Translations under genes and position numbers: made by a program
Source of the DNA: Hirudinaria manillensis
Lineage: Eukaryota > Annelida > Clitellata > Hirudinida > Hirudinidae
Assembly (NCBI GenBank): GCA_034509925.1
Contig: CM067536.1
Coordinates: 9,485,001-9,549,000, forward strand
Reading direction: 5' to 3'
DNA: 64,000 nt
Shown here: positions 1-11,414 of the stretch, piece by piece
How positions within the stretch are numbered: the stretch's first letter is position 1
How the letters are laid out: each line of letters opens with the position of its first letter
The notes under the pieces: model-generated
What the model saw: only the letters and a program-made list of their open reading frames with translations
Told to the model about the DNA's origin: nothing
Databases searched by the model: none

Positions 1-112
1 TTTATATGACGTATCGAAACTTATTTTAGAAAAAACACTGGTTGAGAATTATAAATGCAATTATTTTCAATCCAAATAATGGTTAATAATATTCAATAAC
101 GATTTACTTAAC

Positions 113-3100
113 CAGGCATCTGAACCTATTCCTGGGATGGACTTGTCCTAAGTCCGCAACTGCCGAAAAAACATTTCCGTTCGCTTCCTGCCAAGTTCCC
201 AAACATTTGAATCGGATTTCTGAGAACATCGAAGACATTCTAAGTGATGATTTTAAGGACGTCACGAAATCAATAAATATAGTAAAATGCCGAGTAAATG
301 AAGCATAATTATTAACTGAAACGTTATCGAAACATATATTGCATAAACGACGGTGACGACGACGACGTTTGTAAACGACAAGTGAAAAAAATAATTACAC
401 GACGTTTTACGGCGTAAGGAGCTACCGCGTTAAGGTATAAGAGCGGGATATTAGGCACGCTCGAGAATCTTATGCACTAGGGACTTGCATGTTGAAAATA
501 GATTGCAGGAAACCTCGATGAAATAATAATCTGCACGTTTTTAATTTATTCGAAACGATTGTTATCGAAGCGATGAAAAAAAACCGACTCGCCCTGAGGG
601 AGCCGGCGACCTCGGAGCACTCTCCGAAACTCATGTCGAAGACCTGGTTGTCCACGTAGACGGACCCCGGCAGTTGGCAGGCGGTGATGACGTTGTGCGG
701 GGAATTGCAGATGCTGCCTCCTCCGTAATCGACTTCGTAGCTGAAAGCGTAACAACCTTCGATGGTGGCCTTGCAATTAACCGTCTGAATATCGATCCCT
801 GGGGAATGTTTTAGACTGTCATCAATTTATAAATATTACTATATTACTATATTACTATAAATTATTACTTATGACTAACATCATTGCTTTTGGGATTTAC
901 ATTCAAAATAACTAAACGTCTAATGGACCTTATTCGACAACATTACTCTCGTCACTATAAATTAGCCACCGGTCATTGAATTTTTATTTATTTTTCAATC
1001 TTCTCACGTTTATTTACATTCACCACACAGATTATTATTTCATCAAGGTTTCCTGCAATCTATTTTCTACTATATCAAACATTCTCTAATTATCATTCAT
1101 CACAAACTACTGAGACCAATTTAGTCTTTATTAACTGTTTACAGAATCTTCTAATCTACACCGCAATGATGACATTGTAATTTTAAAATCACCAATGAAA
1201 GGACGGGCAGATTCAATAATTAATAATATTTAAATGATCACTCACTGAACATAGTCATGAAGTCCATGTTGACCTGTATATGACTGCAAACATCGTCAAA
1301 CAGCGAATCTTCATCAACATCCGAAGAAGACAAACATGAAGCTGGAGATGATTAAAAGTAAAAACATTAGTTAGTAAAAAAATAAATAAAATCTCGGAAC
1401 GCCAGCAGAGATACAAGAAGAGAAGCAACTGTAAACATTCGCCTCAAGTGGGACAATGTAAATATGCTTAACAAGAGCCGTTAAACGCACGTGGAACTTA
1501 CAAAATCTGTGTTGTATGACGTTTGGAGTTCTAAAATGCAGATCTTGACACTGGTAACAACTTGATTTTCTGAATCGATTTTATTCAGAATTTAAAAAAA
1601 TATTATTGCGACATTATTGATTCCACTTTTCATTATTAATCTTTGTATTGTTGGCTAAAATATTACTGAGCGAACTCTTATTCAAGAACATTAAATGCGA
1701 ACGCCCTGTATTTTTATATTTTTCTGTTCAAGATCAATCGCAGGAATATAGCAGCCAAGGGCATCATCGACCATACTTGCCACTTGGGACTTCAAATGTG
1801 GAATTTAACAAAAATAACATTTTTATATTTATTTAATTTTGGTAACAATATTCGTCATTTTACAAATCAAAATTATAATACGTTATACCATTAAATTAGA
1901 AATTGTTAAATAATGGTTATCATATTTATGCTAGTATTTGTTACTAATCGCAGTATAAATGTTCGGATAAGTATTGTAATGTTTAAGTATTATGGTTAGT
2001 CCTAAGTTCATCCGAATCGACATAGCAATTAAAATTAATTATTATTATTATTATTCAACTTATAAATTCAAGCTATGAATTGTGAAAATGATTTAAGAAA
2101 GGTATCACATTATTAATAGCAGTTTTAAAGGGTGGATCTTAAAATTGTTTTTTTTTTAAACTCTGATTCGAGGCATAACCTTAACCCAGTTAAACGATTA
2201 ACTGACAAATTTGTTAGTCACCTGTTGAAAAATAAAATCCTGAGATCTGATCTGTTAAATGCGTCTGTCGTGTCAGGAATGACCGCGATAGCGTGGCACT
2301 CTGCAACACCGAGCTGTTCATTGGAGAATGTTTTCTCCGATATGATGGTCTTCAGTTCCGTCGACCTGTCAGTCGAGTAGAACTCTCCTCGAAGGAATTC
2401 GGGGATTTCACACGATGATGACACTACAACGAATTGATTCCATGCAAATGTTGTTAATTAAAATGTTATTCAAGCTAAACCCTGAAGATTCAATCTCATA
2501 ATTGTTACCAATCTTTCTCACCTTCAACAAACTGATCAACAAAAAAAGGCAGTATAATTATGTATGTTATTAACATAAATATGAATATGTACGACATGAA
2601 TTCATAGAAATAAAAACAATAAGCTCAGTTGAACGTATAATATTAGCATCGTCATCTTAATAGTCTTCCACAATTGAATGATTAATCACAATTGAATTTT
2701 TATTATAATAATTTAACGAAATATTTTTAATATATATTGTTTAATCTACTATGAAATTAAAAGAAATTTTTGGCCAGATGGGGGAGAGCTTCACAAAAGT
2801 CTCGATAACTGGGGTTGAATTTAGGGTTATTGGTGCAACCCTAACCATTACCTTCAAAGAATTCTTGGATGAAAGCGTTTAAAGAGCGCTTTTAAGATTT
2901 TGCTTCATTGAATGATGAGATCGTCGTATTTTAAAAATTTAGGTTCAACGTCATTAATTAAATGTAGTCACTGAGGGCCATCAGAAATTAACTCGTCGAT
3001 TACACGGACTTTAATTTCATTTTGTTGCTTAATTCACTTTGTAAACTTCCAAGAACGTTATGTTCTGCTTTTAACCAATCTTTGACTTCATTCACTTCGA

Positions 3101-3632
3101 CTTTCAAAAGACGGGATGCAATGGAAAATTAATGGCCAATACTTTCTATAAAAAAAATCCTGTCCTTCAACTGTCTGAAATCAGCGTTTAAAATATAATG
3201 ATTGCCAGATTGTATTTTGAGATTTTCACTTTAAAATAACAATTACTGATATTAAGAGATGAGGAGTTTATTTTCTAGAAGTTCTGGGTTATTTGTTAAC
3301 TTTATTAAATTGAAGAATTATTATTGGTTCCTCAATGTGCCGTGCCGATCCGGTACAATAGTTCAAGTAATCGTAAAATTCTGAGAATGACAAGGGTCTG
3401 AAAAACTAGGAATATCTTTGGCTACTTAACGTTACAAGTACTCGTGTATGTCCATTAAAACACGGAACGATGACAAATTATTCCATTTTGAAAATCAAAA
3501 GCTGTAAAAGTCTTAACATTGAGAAAATATCAGAAGCAAAATCTCACCATGAGGTCTTAAACAAGCCAAACCGACGATGAAAGTAACAACGATGCATTCC
3601 AAGAGGTGCAAATCTGATTGAACATTCATCAT
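113..3632 (-). CDS. Secreted cysteine-rich DUF7042-7045-like protein, copy A (5' part; runs off left edge)
   Basis: I read six exons, 5' to 3': 3632-3548, 2423-2222, 1569-1502, 1341-1246, 798-589 and 219-113. All have AG/GT borders and compatible phases. Exon 1 starts at a Met-Met pair and encodes a hydrophobic segment (HLLECIVVTFIVGLACL) typical of a signal peptide. Exon 2 opens with CEIPEFLRGEF, the C-x-(F/I)-P...G pattern I associate with DUF7044. Exon 3 carries CYQC. Exon 5 holds a region centred on EVDYGGGSIC. Exon 6 has the FxCxxxW pattern (FKCLGTW) ending RFRC. The splice after 113 continues beyond the window, so the second module seen in copy B is not visible. These domains occur in secreted or surface proteins of invertebrates and have no known biochemical role. 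The domain numbers are from memory; the paralogy with copy B is seen directly. Confidence 0.8.
2236..2412 (-). repeat. 177-bp exon-2 tract identical to 11218-11394
   Basis: Compared base by base, 2236-2412 and 11218-11394 are identical. The match ends close to the exon borders, and the flanking introns do not align. The other exon pairs of the two genes differ at many positions, so the identity is local to this exon. Confidence 0.9.
2821..2844. repeat. Telomere-like inverted repeat
   Basis: TTAGGGTT, an 8-nt spacer (ATTGGTGC), then AACCCTAA: a perfect 8-bp inverted repeat of a TTAGGG-type unit, inside intron 1 of copy A. Confidence 0.6.
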
Positions 3633-3770
3633 TTTCTTCTTTTCCCTACTACCTCGACGTTGCTTGATGCTCCATGGATGGCACCAGAACTCTGGTCTCT
3701 GGACTTTCCTTTGCTCAACAACAGCTTCTGAAAGCCGAGACAAACCCCATTCGAACTACAAAGGTTCTCC

Positions 3771-3779
3771 TTATATAAG
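3771..3779 (-). promoter_or_regulatory. TATA box of copy A
   Basis: Read on the minus strand, CTTATATAA lies about 140 bp upstream of the Met-Met start at 3632. This would place transcription initiation near 3745. No ATG lies in the frame between this point and the start, so the signal-peptide Met is the natural start. Confidence 0.5.
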
Positions 3780-5475
3780 ATCTCCTCTCACTACACAAGC
3801 ATCTCACCATTTTAATGAAGACCTTATTTAACTCCATCAATATTTGAGTGCTATAGACCATTAAACAATTTCGTCTATCCTCATTTGTTAATTTATTGCC
3901 TTAAAATACAGAATAATCATCGCAGAGACGACATTATCGTCGTTGTCTTCGTCGTCGTCGTCATCATCATCGACGCCAGCATCACCACCATCATAATGAT
4001 CACCAGCACCATCGTCATCATGATCCCCATCGGCATCGTCATAATAATAATAATAACGTTTCGTCAAGGGTGTTGAAACAATAAAAATTAATTATTATTC
4101 AGAATTTCGCTTCTAGCATTGAGTGCCAACACGTTGCTTCATTTATTCGTTTTCATTCATCTTTTTTTCCGTTCGTTCGATCTTTCTCTGCACGTGATTT
4201 TCAATTCATATTGAGTTGCCTGATTATCAATACACTTTCCTATCGGACAAATTAGAAAGACATGTGGTTAATGTAACTGGAATACATAAAATAGGAATAC
4301 AAACAATTAATACAATCTCATTAATGGCAACATAAACGAGGCGGTCAACTGGCAAGAAGGTCCAGAGAGGAGAGAAACCTCTGCTAAAGTTGCGAAACTT
4401 TTCAACTGTGAAAATGTTTTTAAATATTAATTTCTTGCTTGAATATCAAGTTTTGTTTTTCGATAAAACTAATTCAATTTCAATTCCCTACGTTCGACCC
4501 ATGAAAGCTTCGTATCCTTTGATTTAAAATTTAAAAACCACGACTTGAAATGCAATCACACGATCCTCATTTTAAACGTTTAGTAATTGTGTAACGTCCA
4601 ATGCAAATATCCAATTTCCATTTTCCATTTGACATTTGACTCGATGACATACGATAAGCGAATCGAAATGCGATCAAATGCGATCGTCGTATCAAGTTCA
4701 CCTCGCTAAATGAGCCTGAAATTGTTTTCACCTTTTAAGCTTCGATTCCACCTGAACATTCGAGGAGATGAGTTTTTTTTTAACTCCATCGTCACCACAT
4801 CCTTTGGATCTTCTTTGGAAAACGTTCTTGTAAAACATTCCTTGTTTTTCTAAATCCTTTTAGAACGAGCAGCCGAATGACACTCCCAAAACCTAACCCT
4901 ATACTATCAAAAAATCAATTTCGAATTGGGCTTACAATAGTAAAGTTTAACGGTTTAATAATTTTAATGAGTAAATTTTATCCACATCAGTCTTTATGCG
5001 TATTGATTAAGCACAGTAATTCGTAGTAATTTTTATTTTGTTGCGACATCTCACGAATCTCTGAAAAAATAGTGAAATCATTAAATCGCTGATCGTTGGT
5101 AATATTTATTACATATTCTGTATTAAATTATTGAAATTTAATAATAATTAATTTTTAATTTACAATATTTATGCAAAGTTAATCAAATGAGATAAATGAG
5201 CAAATATTCACTCATGATTCATCACCTTTTTAAAAATATATCCTTCTTAATATTGGTCTACATATTATTACAACTTAAAAGTACTTTGAAGTAAAAAATT
5301 GCCAAACATTAGTGCGTAAGGGTTAAGAAGAAATTGGAAAAAAAATCCACGACAGTTTCTTTGCTAAAAGTCTCCATAGTATTTCTAAACAAAAAACACG
5401 AAAAACTGGATGATTGAAATTGAGAGTTGGTTTAAAACATGAAATGATACAAATATTGTCTTCATGAAAGCAGTA
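3780..5475. other. Spacer between copy A and the 3' end of copy B, with simple repeats
   Basis: No convincing coding sequence in either strand. A GTC/ATC-type trinucleotide-rich run lies at about 3934-4060; its open frame (runs of V and I) is a by-product of the repeat. The rest is AT-rich sequence without recognisable structure. Confidence 0.6.
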
Positions 5476-8400
5476 TTAAATTTCTAAGAAAGAAAATGTT
5501 CTAGTTAAGAACCGAAATAAAATCAATCGCTGAATCAATGAGTTCAGGAAATGCGCCCCATTGGCCGAGGAGGAAGTGTCAAGGACGATTATTTCAAAGG
5601 GCGTCGAATTGTCACCCTCGCCTGAGTCATATCTCTGAGGACATTCATCATCTGTAACAACAAAATATATAATCACAATCAAAACTACAGTACGACTCCA
5701 ATCATAGACCCAATCTTAAGTAGCAAAACATCCAGCGTTAAATTAATGACATTTCATGCTTCATGGAAGAATCGTTTGTAATTATTTGAATAAATAAAAT
5801 TATTATTTATTGGCCAATGGAGCAGTTGATTCCAATGGTTCTATTCAACAAGAAAGTCATCGAAAAGCATTTAAGATTACAAGAGTGATTACTATAAGTA
5901 AGAATTAATAATAACATAATAACTAAGAATCAATAATAACATAATAAGTAAGAATTAATAATAACATAATAAGTAAGAATTAATAATGACTTACAGCAAA
6001 AGCTGCCTATAGAGATAGCTACAACGATCGAGTGCCCCTATGGACAGGATGTCCTTTTTATCAGGTGAGTGTTAAACTAAAGTGAAGTTGGTTCTTAGAA
6101 AAAACGGCCCTAAGGGCAGGTTCTACCCTATGTTTGAGTGACCCAGTTCAAAGGATTTGCCGGAATGTAAACTTATTTGCATTTGATTGTGTTTAAAATT
6201 GATTTCAAGTTTAATTTAAAAGGAAAATTCTGGCATCATCCATAGGCACTTTATTCATTTTATATTGTTTTTCGCCAGTTTTAAAAACTAAAGGTTTACC
6301 GAAGACTGAGGCAGAATATTTTTTTAATCTGGACAGAGACGCAGTGAAGTCTAGGAAATCGAATTCGAAATGAGATCAACAATCTTTGAGTATTTGTACC
6401 TATTAATCCGAACATCTGTAACGTTTTGATAGAAGCATAAAAACATTGCCAAGCAGTTCTAAGTCTGTTTGCGTTTGTGATTGTTTTTATCCGAGGTAAT
6501 ATTCGTAAATCTAAAATAAATTAAATCAGAAATGAACAATTTTAAGGGAGTCAGCTCTTCTGAAAAGAACCGTTAATAATTTTTTTTGATATTGTTCTGT
6601 GTTTTTATTTTAAAAATCAATTGATTTGTCAAACTATCTCAATTTTGTGTAACTGGTACAAATAGCAATAACAGAAAGATAAATGGAATGCTGTTGTTGT
6701 CAAGTGGGTTAGGGTTAGGGTGATACACAAGGTGATGGTTTTTTTTTTACAGTTGTTTCGAGCGCAAAACTCAGGCCGCGCTGCTGCCGTGTTTCGTCAG
6801 AGGATAAAGTCAATCCCGATGCAACGAGTTGGCACCATAGAAATCAACTACACTTGCAAATATATCTGAGAAACAAAACATGGAAAATATACAAGGATTG
6901 CTGCTTACACAATCTCTCGCTCTCCTTTAGTACCATTCGGAGACTGCTTCCTTCTTCTATGCCGAGGCTTTCCGCGGTTTGAGCCATGTCGCAAACATAC
7001 GAGGTCGACCTCGACATGTAAATATCTCTCCAGGCCGTTCTTGTATAAACCTGTATTATGACGTTTTTTCAATAAAAGGCATCCAATTTAAACGTTTCGC
7101 ATGAAAATTCCAAAGATATCATTCTGAATTACTCACTCCAATCTTTGAAGCATTCGACTAACTAAGCTAATTATAGATGCTTATGGTTGCGACTGCAAAT
7201 GCCGTCCGAATCATGTTACTGCCGATGAAAACATAATCGGTGTGACGTGGTGTGCATGAAATTTTAATTCGATAACTATTTGGAAATTTTAAAGGACTGT
7301 ACAATTTTAAATATCTATGAATATCAGGGTCGTTACTCAGCTATTTGCCATTTACTGCTATATTAATTATATCGTTATTATTACTGCCATCATCGTTGTC
7401 GTCATCACTATCAACTAACCCAACACCTGAGATCCGACACCGGATCCAGGAGGTCGTAGGTGATGAGATAGGATTTCATGTTTTCCATCCAATATGCCAC
7501 GCATATCAACTCTCTGTCTGGAACGTCTGATCAGGAAACAAGTAATTAATTATTGTAATCGCTATAATTTCCAGATTAATATTAATTAATGTCTTCTATT
7601 ATTTGTGATACTTTTCAATTAATCAGATGCGTTACCATACTCTCCTACAGGTTTTCCAGTATGATCAAGAGAAGCACAATAAGACACGTCGATGGCCATT
7701 TTCGTCGGGTTATTGTCGCAAGATTTCATCTCGGATTGCATTTCTTTGCAATCTATGGAATGCCTTGGACGTTCAGTGATACCTCTCACCTCGGTCTTAT
7801 ATATTTCCTCCTCTTCACCCTCTTGTACAAAAACGTATCGGCCCCCAATAGGGCAGGGTATAGGGGTTGGCGGATGTGCTGGAAACGGGTAGTTACGGAT
7901 TTTGGTCAACGATTTGAGCATCACATAAACACGATTTTCTTAAATCAGCTCTCACCATTTGCACCTCTATGATCTGACATTGCATTAATGAGAATTCTTT
8001 ACATTTTTAAACATTAGTTTGCCATATTGTGAAGGCATTTCCTAATAATTAATAGTGCGCAGGTTATAAAAGCGTTTTCACTTTAAATTTAAAAAATACT
8101 GAATCATACTTTACAATATACCTATGAAAGTTGAATAGATCCACTCTTGCGGTCCAACAGTTCTCTCTAAAGTAAATTTTGACCAGCTACATGCCTCTGT
8201 GAACTTGCTGCTCATGTATTGCAAGTTATTCAGTTTAGATAGGACAACCGGAAGTGATCTGGCTAAGGTGATGACAACTCAGGATCATCCACAAGTCACA
8301 CGATATAAATGTTCATTAATGAGTCAATTTAAATTTCAAAGCTTCTTCTGGTATCTGATAATCCTTTACATAAACTACTTATTTGATTCGTTTATTAAGA

Positions 8401-11400
8401 AATCGGTCAAAAGGATTAAAGAAATAGGCATCATCATTTACCTCTCTATAAAAATATTGGCTAATTAGAACTTAATTGATCAACGCTTTAAAACAAACCC
8501 TGCCTAAATTGTATGAGGTTCTGGTGGCGAGGCAGAAAATCAAAACAGACAAAGTGTGACTCGCTGCGATTAAAAATGCTTCAGTTAAATTGAAAGTGAA
8601 AACCATTTTAAATCATAAATGCTTTTGCTATGATTTTGTCTAGATAAAATGAATCTCACCATTTTCCTATATCAACATGGTAGGTAAAATATCTAGTATC
8701 GGCTTGACGAAGGCAAACATAGAAGGAATCCAGAGAATCGTACTGGTTGAGTGAAGTGGTGATCAGTAAATGAGTCGTATTAATGGTGACGGAAGAATCC
8801 AAGTCGTGGTGACCGACATAAGATCCTGTGAAGTTCCGTGGAAATTTACATCCGGGACTCAAGTTCGGTATTTCTTCGTATAACGCTGCACGTGACAATA
8901 TTGTAGACAGTGGATCATTTCCAAATCATCAGAATCATTTATGTACTTGGAGTGGGAACTGAAATGAACTTGGATAGCTATGTTACTTCAGTCAATATTT
9001 TTTTAACGCATTCAAATTGTTTGGCTAAAAACTAAGAAAATTTACTGTCGAAACATTATCATAATTTTCAATCAAAGATAATCTAGGCGATTTAGAAAAG
9101 ACAGAAATTTGACTTGCAACGTAAAGCTTTGATTGCATTGCACCTGCAATAGTTCTGCAATTCTTAATTAAAACGCAAGGCCATAACAAGGGCACCTTTA
9201 ACTCTTTCACGTTTACTAAAAAAACTGTCAACCTGGAGTCAAGACGAATCTGATATCTCCGTCGTAAGGTGTTTTGAGAGCGGCACAAGAGGACCATCTG
9301 GACATGCTGAACCTTCTCATATTGTCCTCTATTTCTTGGTCGTTTCTCGTTAACTTAAAAGTAGAAAATTTAATAAATTCAATTGGTCATAGGTAAATAT
9401 TTAAGAATTAGAAAATCCACTCGCAACGTATTGGTTTAACATTGGTTTAGACTTAAATATATCAAATGTTTATGCTTTTTGATGAAGTTATTCGGACAAC
9501 TTATTACCATGCATCGAAACCGGTCTCTCAAGTGAACTGCTCCAATATTAGCAACAGCTGAGAAAATATTTCCATCCAAATCTTCCCAAGTTCCCATGCA
9601 TTGGAAGCGAATGGCTAAGAGAATGCAAGAATCGAAAAGACGATGATCTTTTAACAACAATAGTAAATTGACTTTAAAGATTTTAAAATTGAAATAAAAT
9701 CTATTAAATAAGTTATTCCATGTTCAAAAAGTTCGATAATATCAAATCAGAATCGTTTAGAGAACGGATTCGCAATTCTGGATAATTTTTCACCTGTTAT
9801 TCTATGACGAAATGTTGCTAATTGGTGCCTTTTTAGAGATTAACGAAGCAAATAATAATTAAACTGCTGCAACTTCAAGAGGACATATTGGCACGATAGG
9901 AATCGATAGGAAAGTATGACGTTTGCAAAAAGTTAATCGTTAAGCAAATATGGACAAACCCACTGGTTCTGGTGGAACCGGCAACATCCGGACATTCCCC
10001 GAAGGTCATGTCGAAAACCTGGTTGTCCACGTAGACCGACCCCGGCTTTTGACATGCTACGATGGTGTTTTGGGGAGAATCGCAGATGCTGCCTCCTCCA
10101 TAATCGACCTCGTAGGTGAAATGATAACAACCCTGTATAGTGTTTTTGCAGTTTATCGTCTGTATGTCAATCCCTGGTTGATTGTACAAAATGAGACGTT
10201 AATGACAGTCTGTTAAGCGATAAAAACGAAGAAATGATGAGACAAGCGAATAGGAGTGGCCTACTGAACATTGTTAGGATGTCCATGTTTGGCTGGATCT
10301 CTTCACAGACTTTCTCGAATAAGTCGCCCTCTATATTTTCGGGACTGATACACGAAGCTTGAAATCGATTGTGATCAAAAGCAAAAATATAGTATTAGTG
10401 TGAAAAACTAAGAATATTCGCCCAGCTATACTCGAATTATCAACTAAGTTTGAGATTTCAAGTACGGACAAGAGTTAATTTTCAACAACGTATCGGCTGT
10501 TAGTTAGGTCCCCTCAAAAATCTTATCTCTTTATCAAAATGTTATAGAAACAAAACTTTTAAATCTCATTGTTCGAAATTCTAGAATAGTTTCTGCGAAA
10601 AGTGGCCATTAAAGTACACAAATCAGACAGTCCAGCATGTAAGGTCGTGCCAAATAATGAAGTGGTTTTTATCCTGAGTTACTGAAGAACTTACTGAATC
10701 TGTTTTGTATTACGTTAATGGTCCTCAATAGGAACTCCTGGCATAGGTAACAGCTTGATTTCCTGCGATAAGATAAGAAATGAGAAGAAAAATTATGTTG
10801 GAATAACATGATTTGAAGGAGCCAACCACACGTGTCGCTTGCAGCTACTTGAGTTGCGATTGCGCCAAAATCAAGTATCTCGAGGCGCCAAGATGCCTAG
10901 TGTATCTTAATTCGGAAAACACTCAAACTATGCATTAAACGTGCCTTTTTACGGATTCATATTTGATCATATCGAGTGAACATCTTAAATCAATTACGAG
11001 CTTTTAGAACTTACGAATAACGAATAATATTACAGCGTTGTTTATTTGAATTATTGAGCCTTTGCGTATCGAATCATCCAAAAAGCAAGGAATCTATAAT
11101 TTCAATGCTGTAAAGTCGCTGATAAACTGCATAGAAATTTCAAGAAAAAGAATTTGAAAAGATGAAGACAATAAGCAATAGAAAATAAGGGGAAAATTAT
11201 CACTTATTGTAAAAGAGAATCCTGAGATCTGATCTGTTAAATGCGTCTGTCGTGTCAGGAATGACCGCGATAGCGTGGCACTCTGCAACACCGAGCTGTT
11301 CATTGGAGAATGTTTTCTCCGATATGATGGTCTTCAGTTCCGTCGACCTGTCAGTCGAGTAGAACTCTCCTCGAAGGAATTCGGGGATTTCACATGATGA

Positions 11401-11414
11401 CGAACGAGCAGAGG
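5476..11414 (-). CDS. Secreted cysteine-rich DUF7042-7045-like protein, copy B (two modules)
   Basis: Exons, 5' to 3': 11414-11204, 10762-10695, 10357-10265, 10173-9964, 9614-9508, 9326-9233, 8885-8660, 8563-8499, 8262-8122, 7878-7636, 7517-7420, 7050-6909, 6865-6836 (weak donor) and 5651-5476 (TAA). Together they give 634 in-frame codons including the stop. Two modules repeat one order. Module 1: CEIPEFLRGEF, then CYLC, then EVDYGGGSIC, then FQCMGTWED...RFRC, then SRWSSCAAL. Module 2: CKFPRNFTGSY, then VCFDF, then PCPIGGRYVF, then ICVAYWMENM...LRCW, then SRSTSYVCDM. The C-terminus is moderately hydrophobic (LIQRLILFRF). Exons 3, 5 and 6 have exactly the lengths of copy A (68, 210, 107 nt). 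The signal-peptide exon was not located: just upstream an ATG frame reads MRLTDTLCFVSLCSFVIM but is out of frame with CEIP. Likely extracellular; function unknown. Confidence 0.75.
5896..5990. repeat. 25-bp tandem repeat, four copies
   Basis: Units begin at 5896, 5921, 5946 and 5971. The 25-bp unit opens AAGTAAGAAT and includes TAATAATAACATAAT, with one or two changes per copy. It lies in the last intron of copy B. Confidence 0.85.
6706..6720 (+). repeat. Short interstitial telomere-like run
   Basis: GGGTTAGGGTTAGGG, two and a half TTAGGG units, in an intron of copy B. It is too short to be a telomere remnant by itself, but similar runs recur in the window. Confidence 0.5.
11218..11394 (-). 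repeat. 177-bp exon-2 tract identical to 2236-2412
   Basis: Partner of the tract in copy A. Its 5' border (on the minus strand) is the point where the CEIP reading frame and the upstream signal-peptide-like frame fall out of register by one base. Confidence 0.9.

Noticed and set aside
3885-4076. Hydrophobic V/I-rich ORF
   Set aside because: It is produced by the GTC/ATC simple repeat.
7589-7972. Plus-strand ORF of 127 codons
   Set aside because: It lies antisense to exon 7878-7636 of copy B, whose cysteine pattern and splice phases are conserved; the plus-strand frame has no such support.
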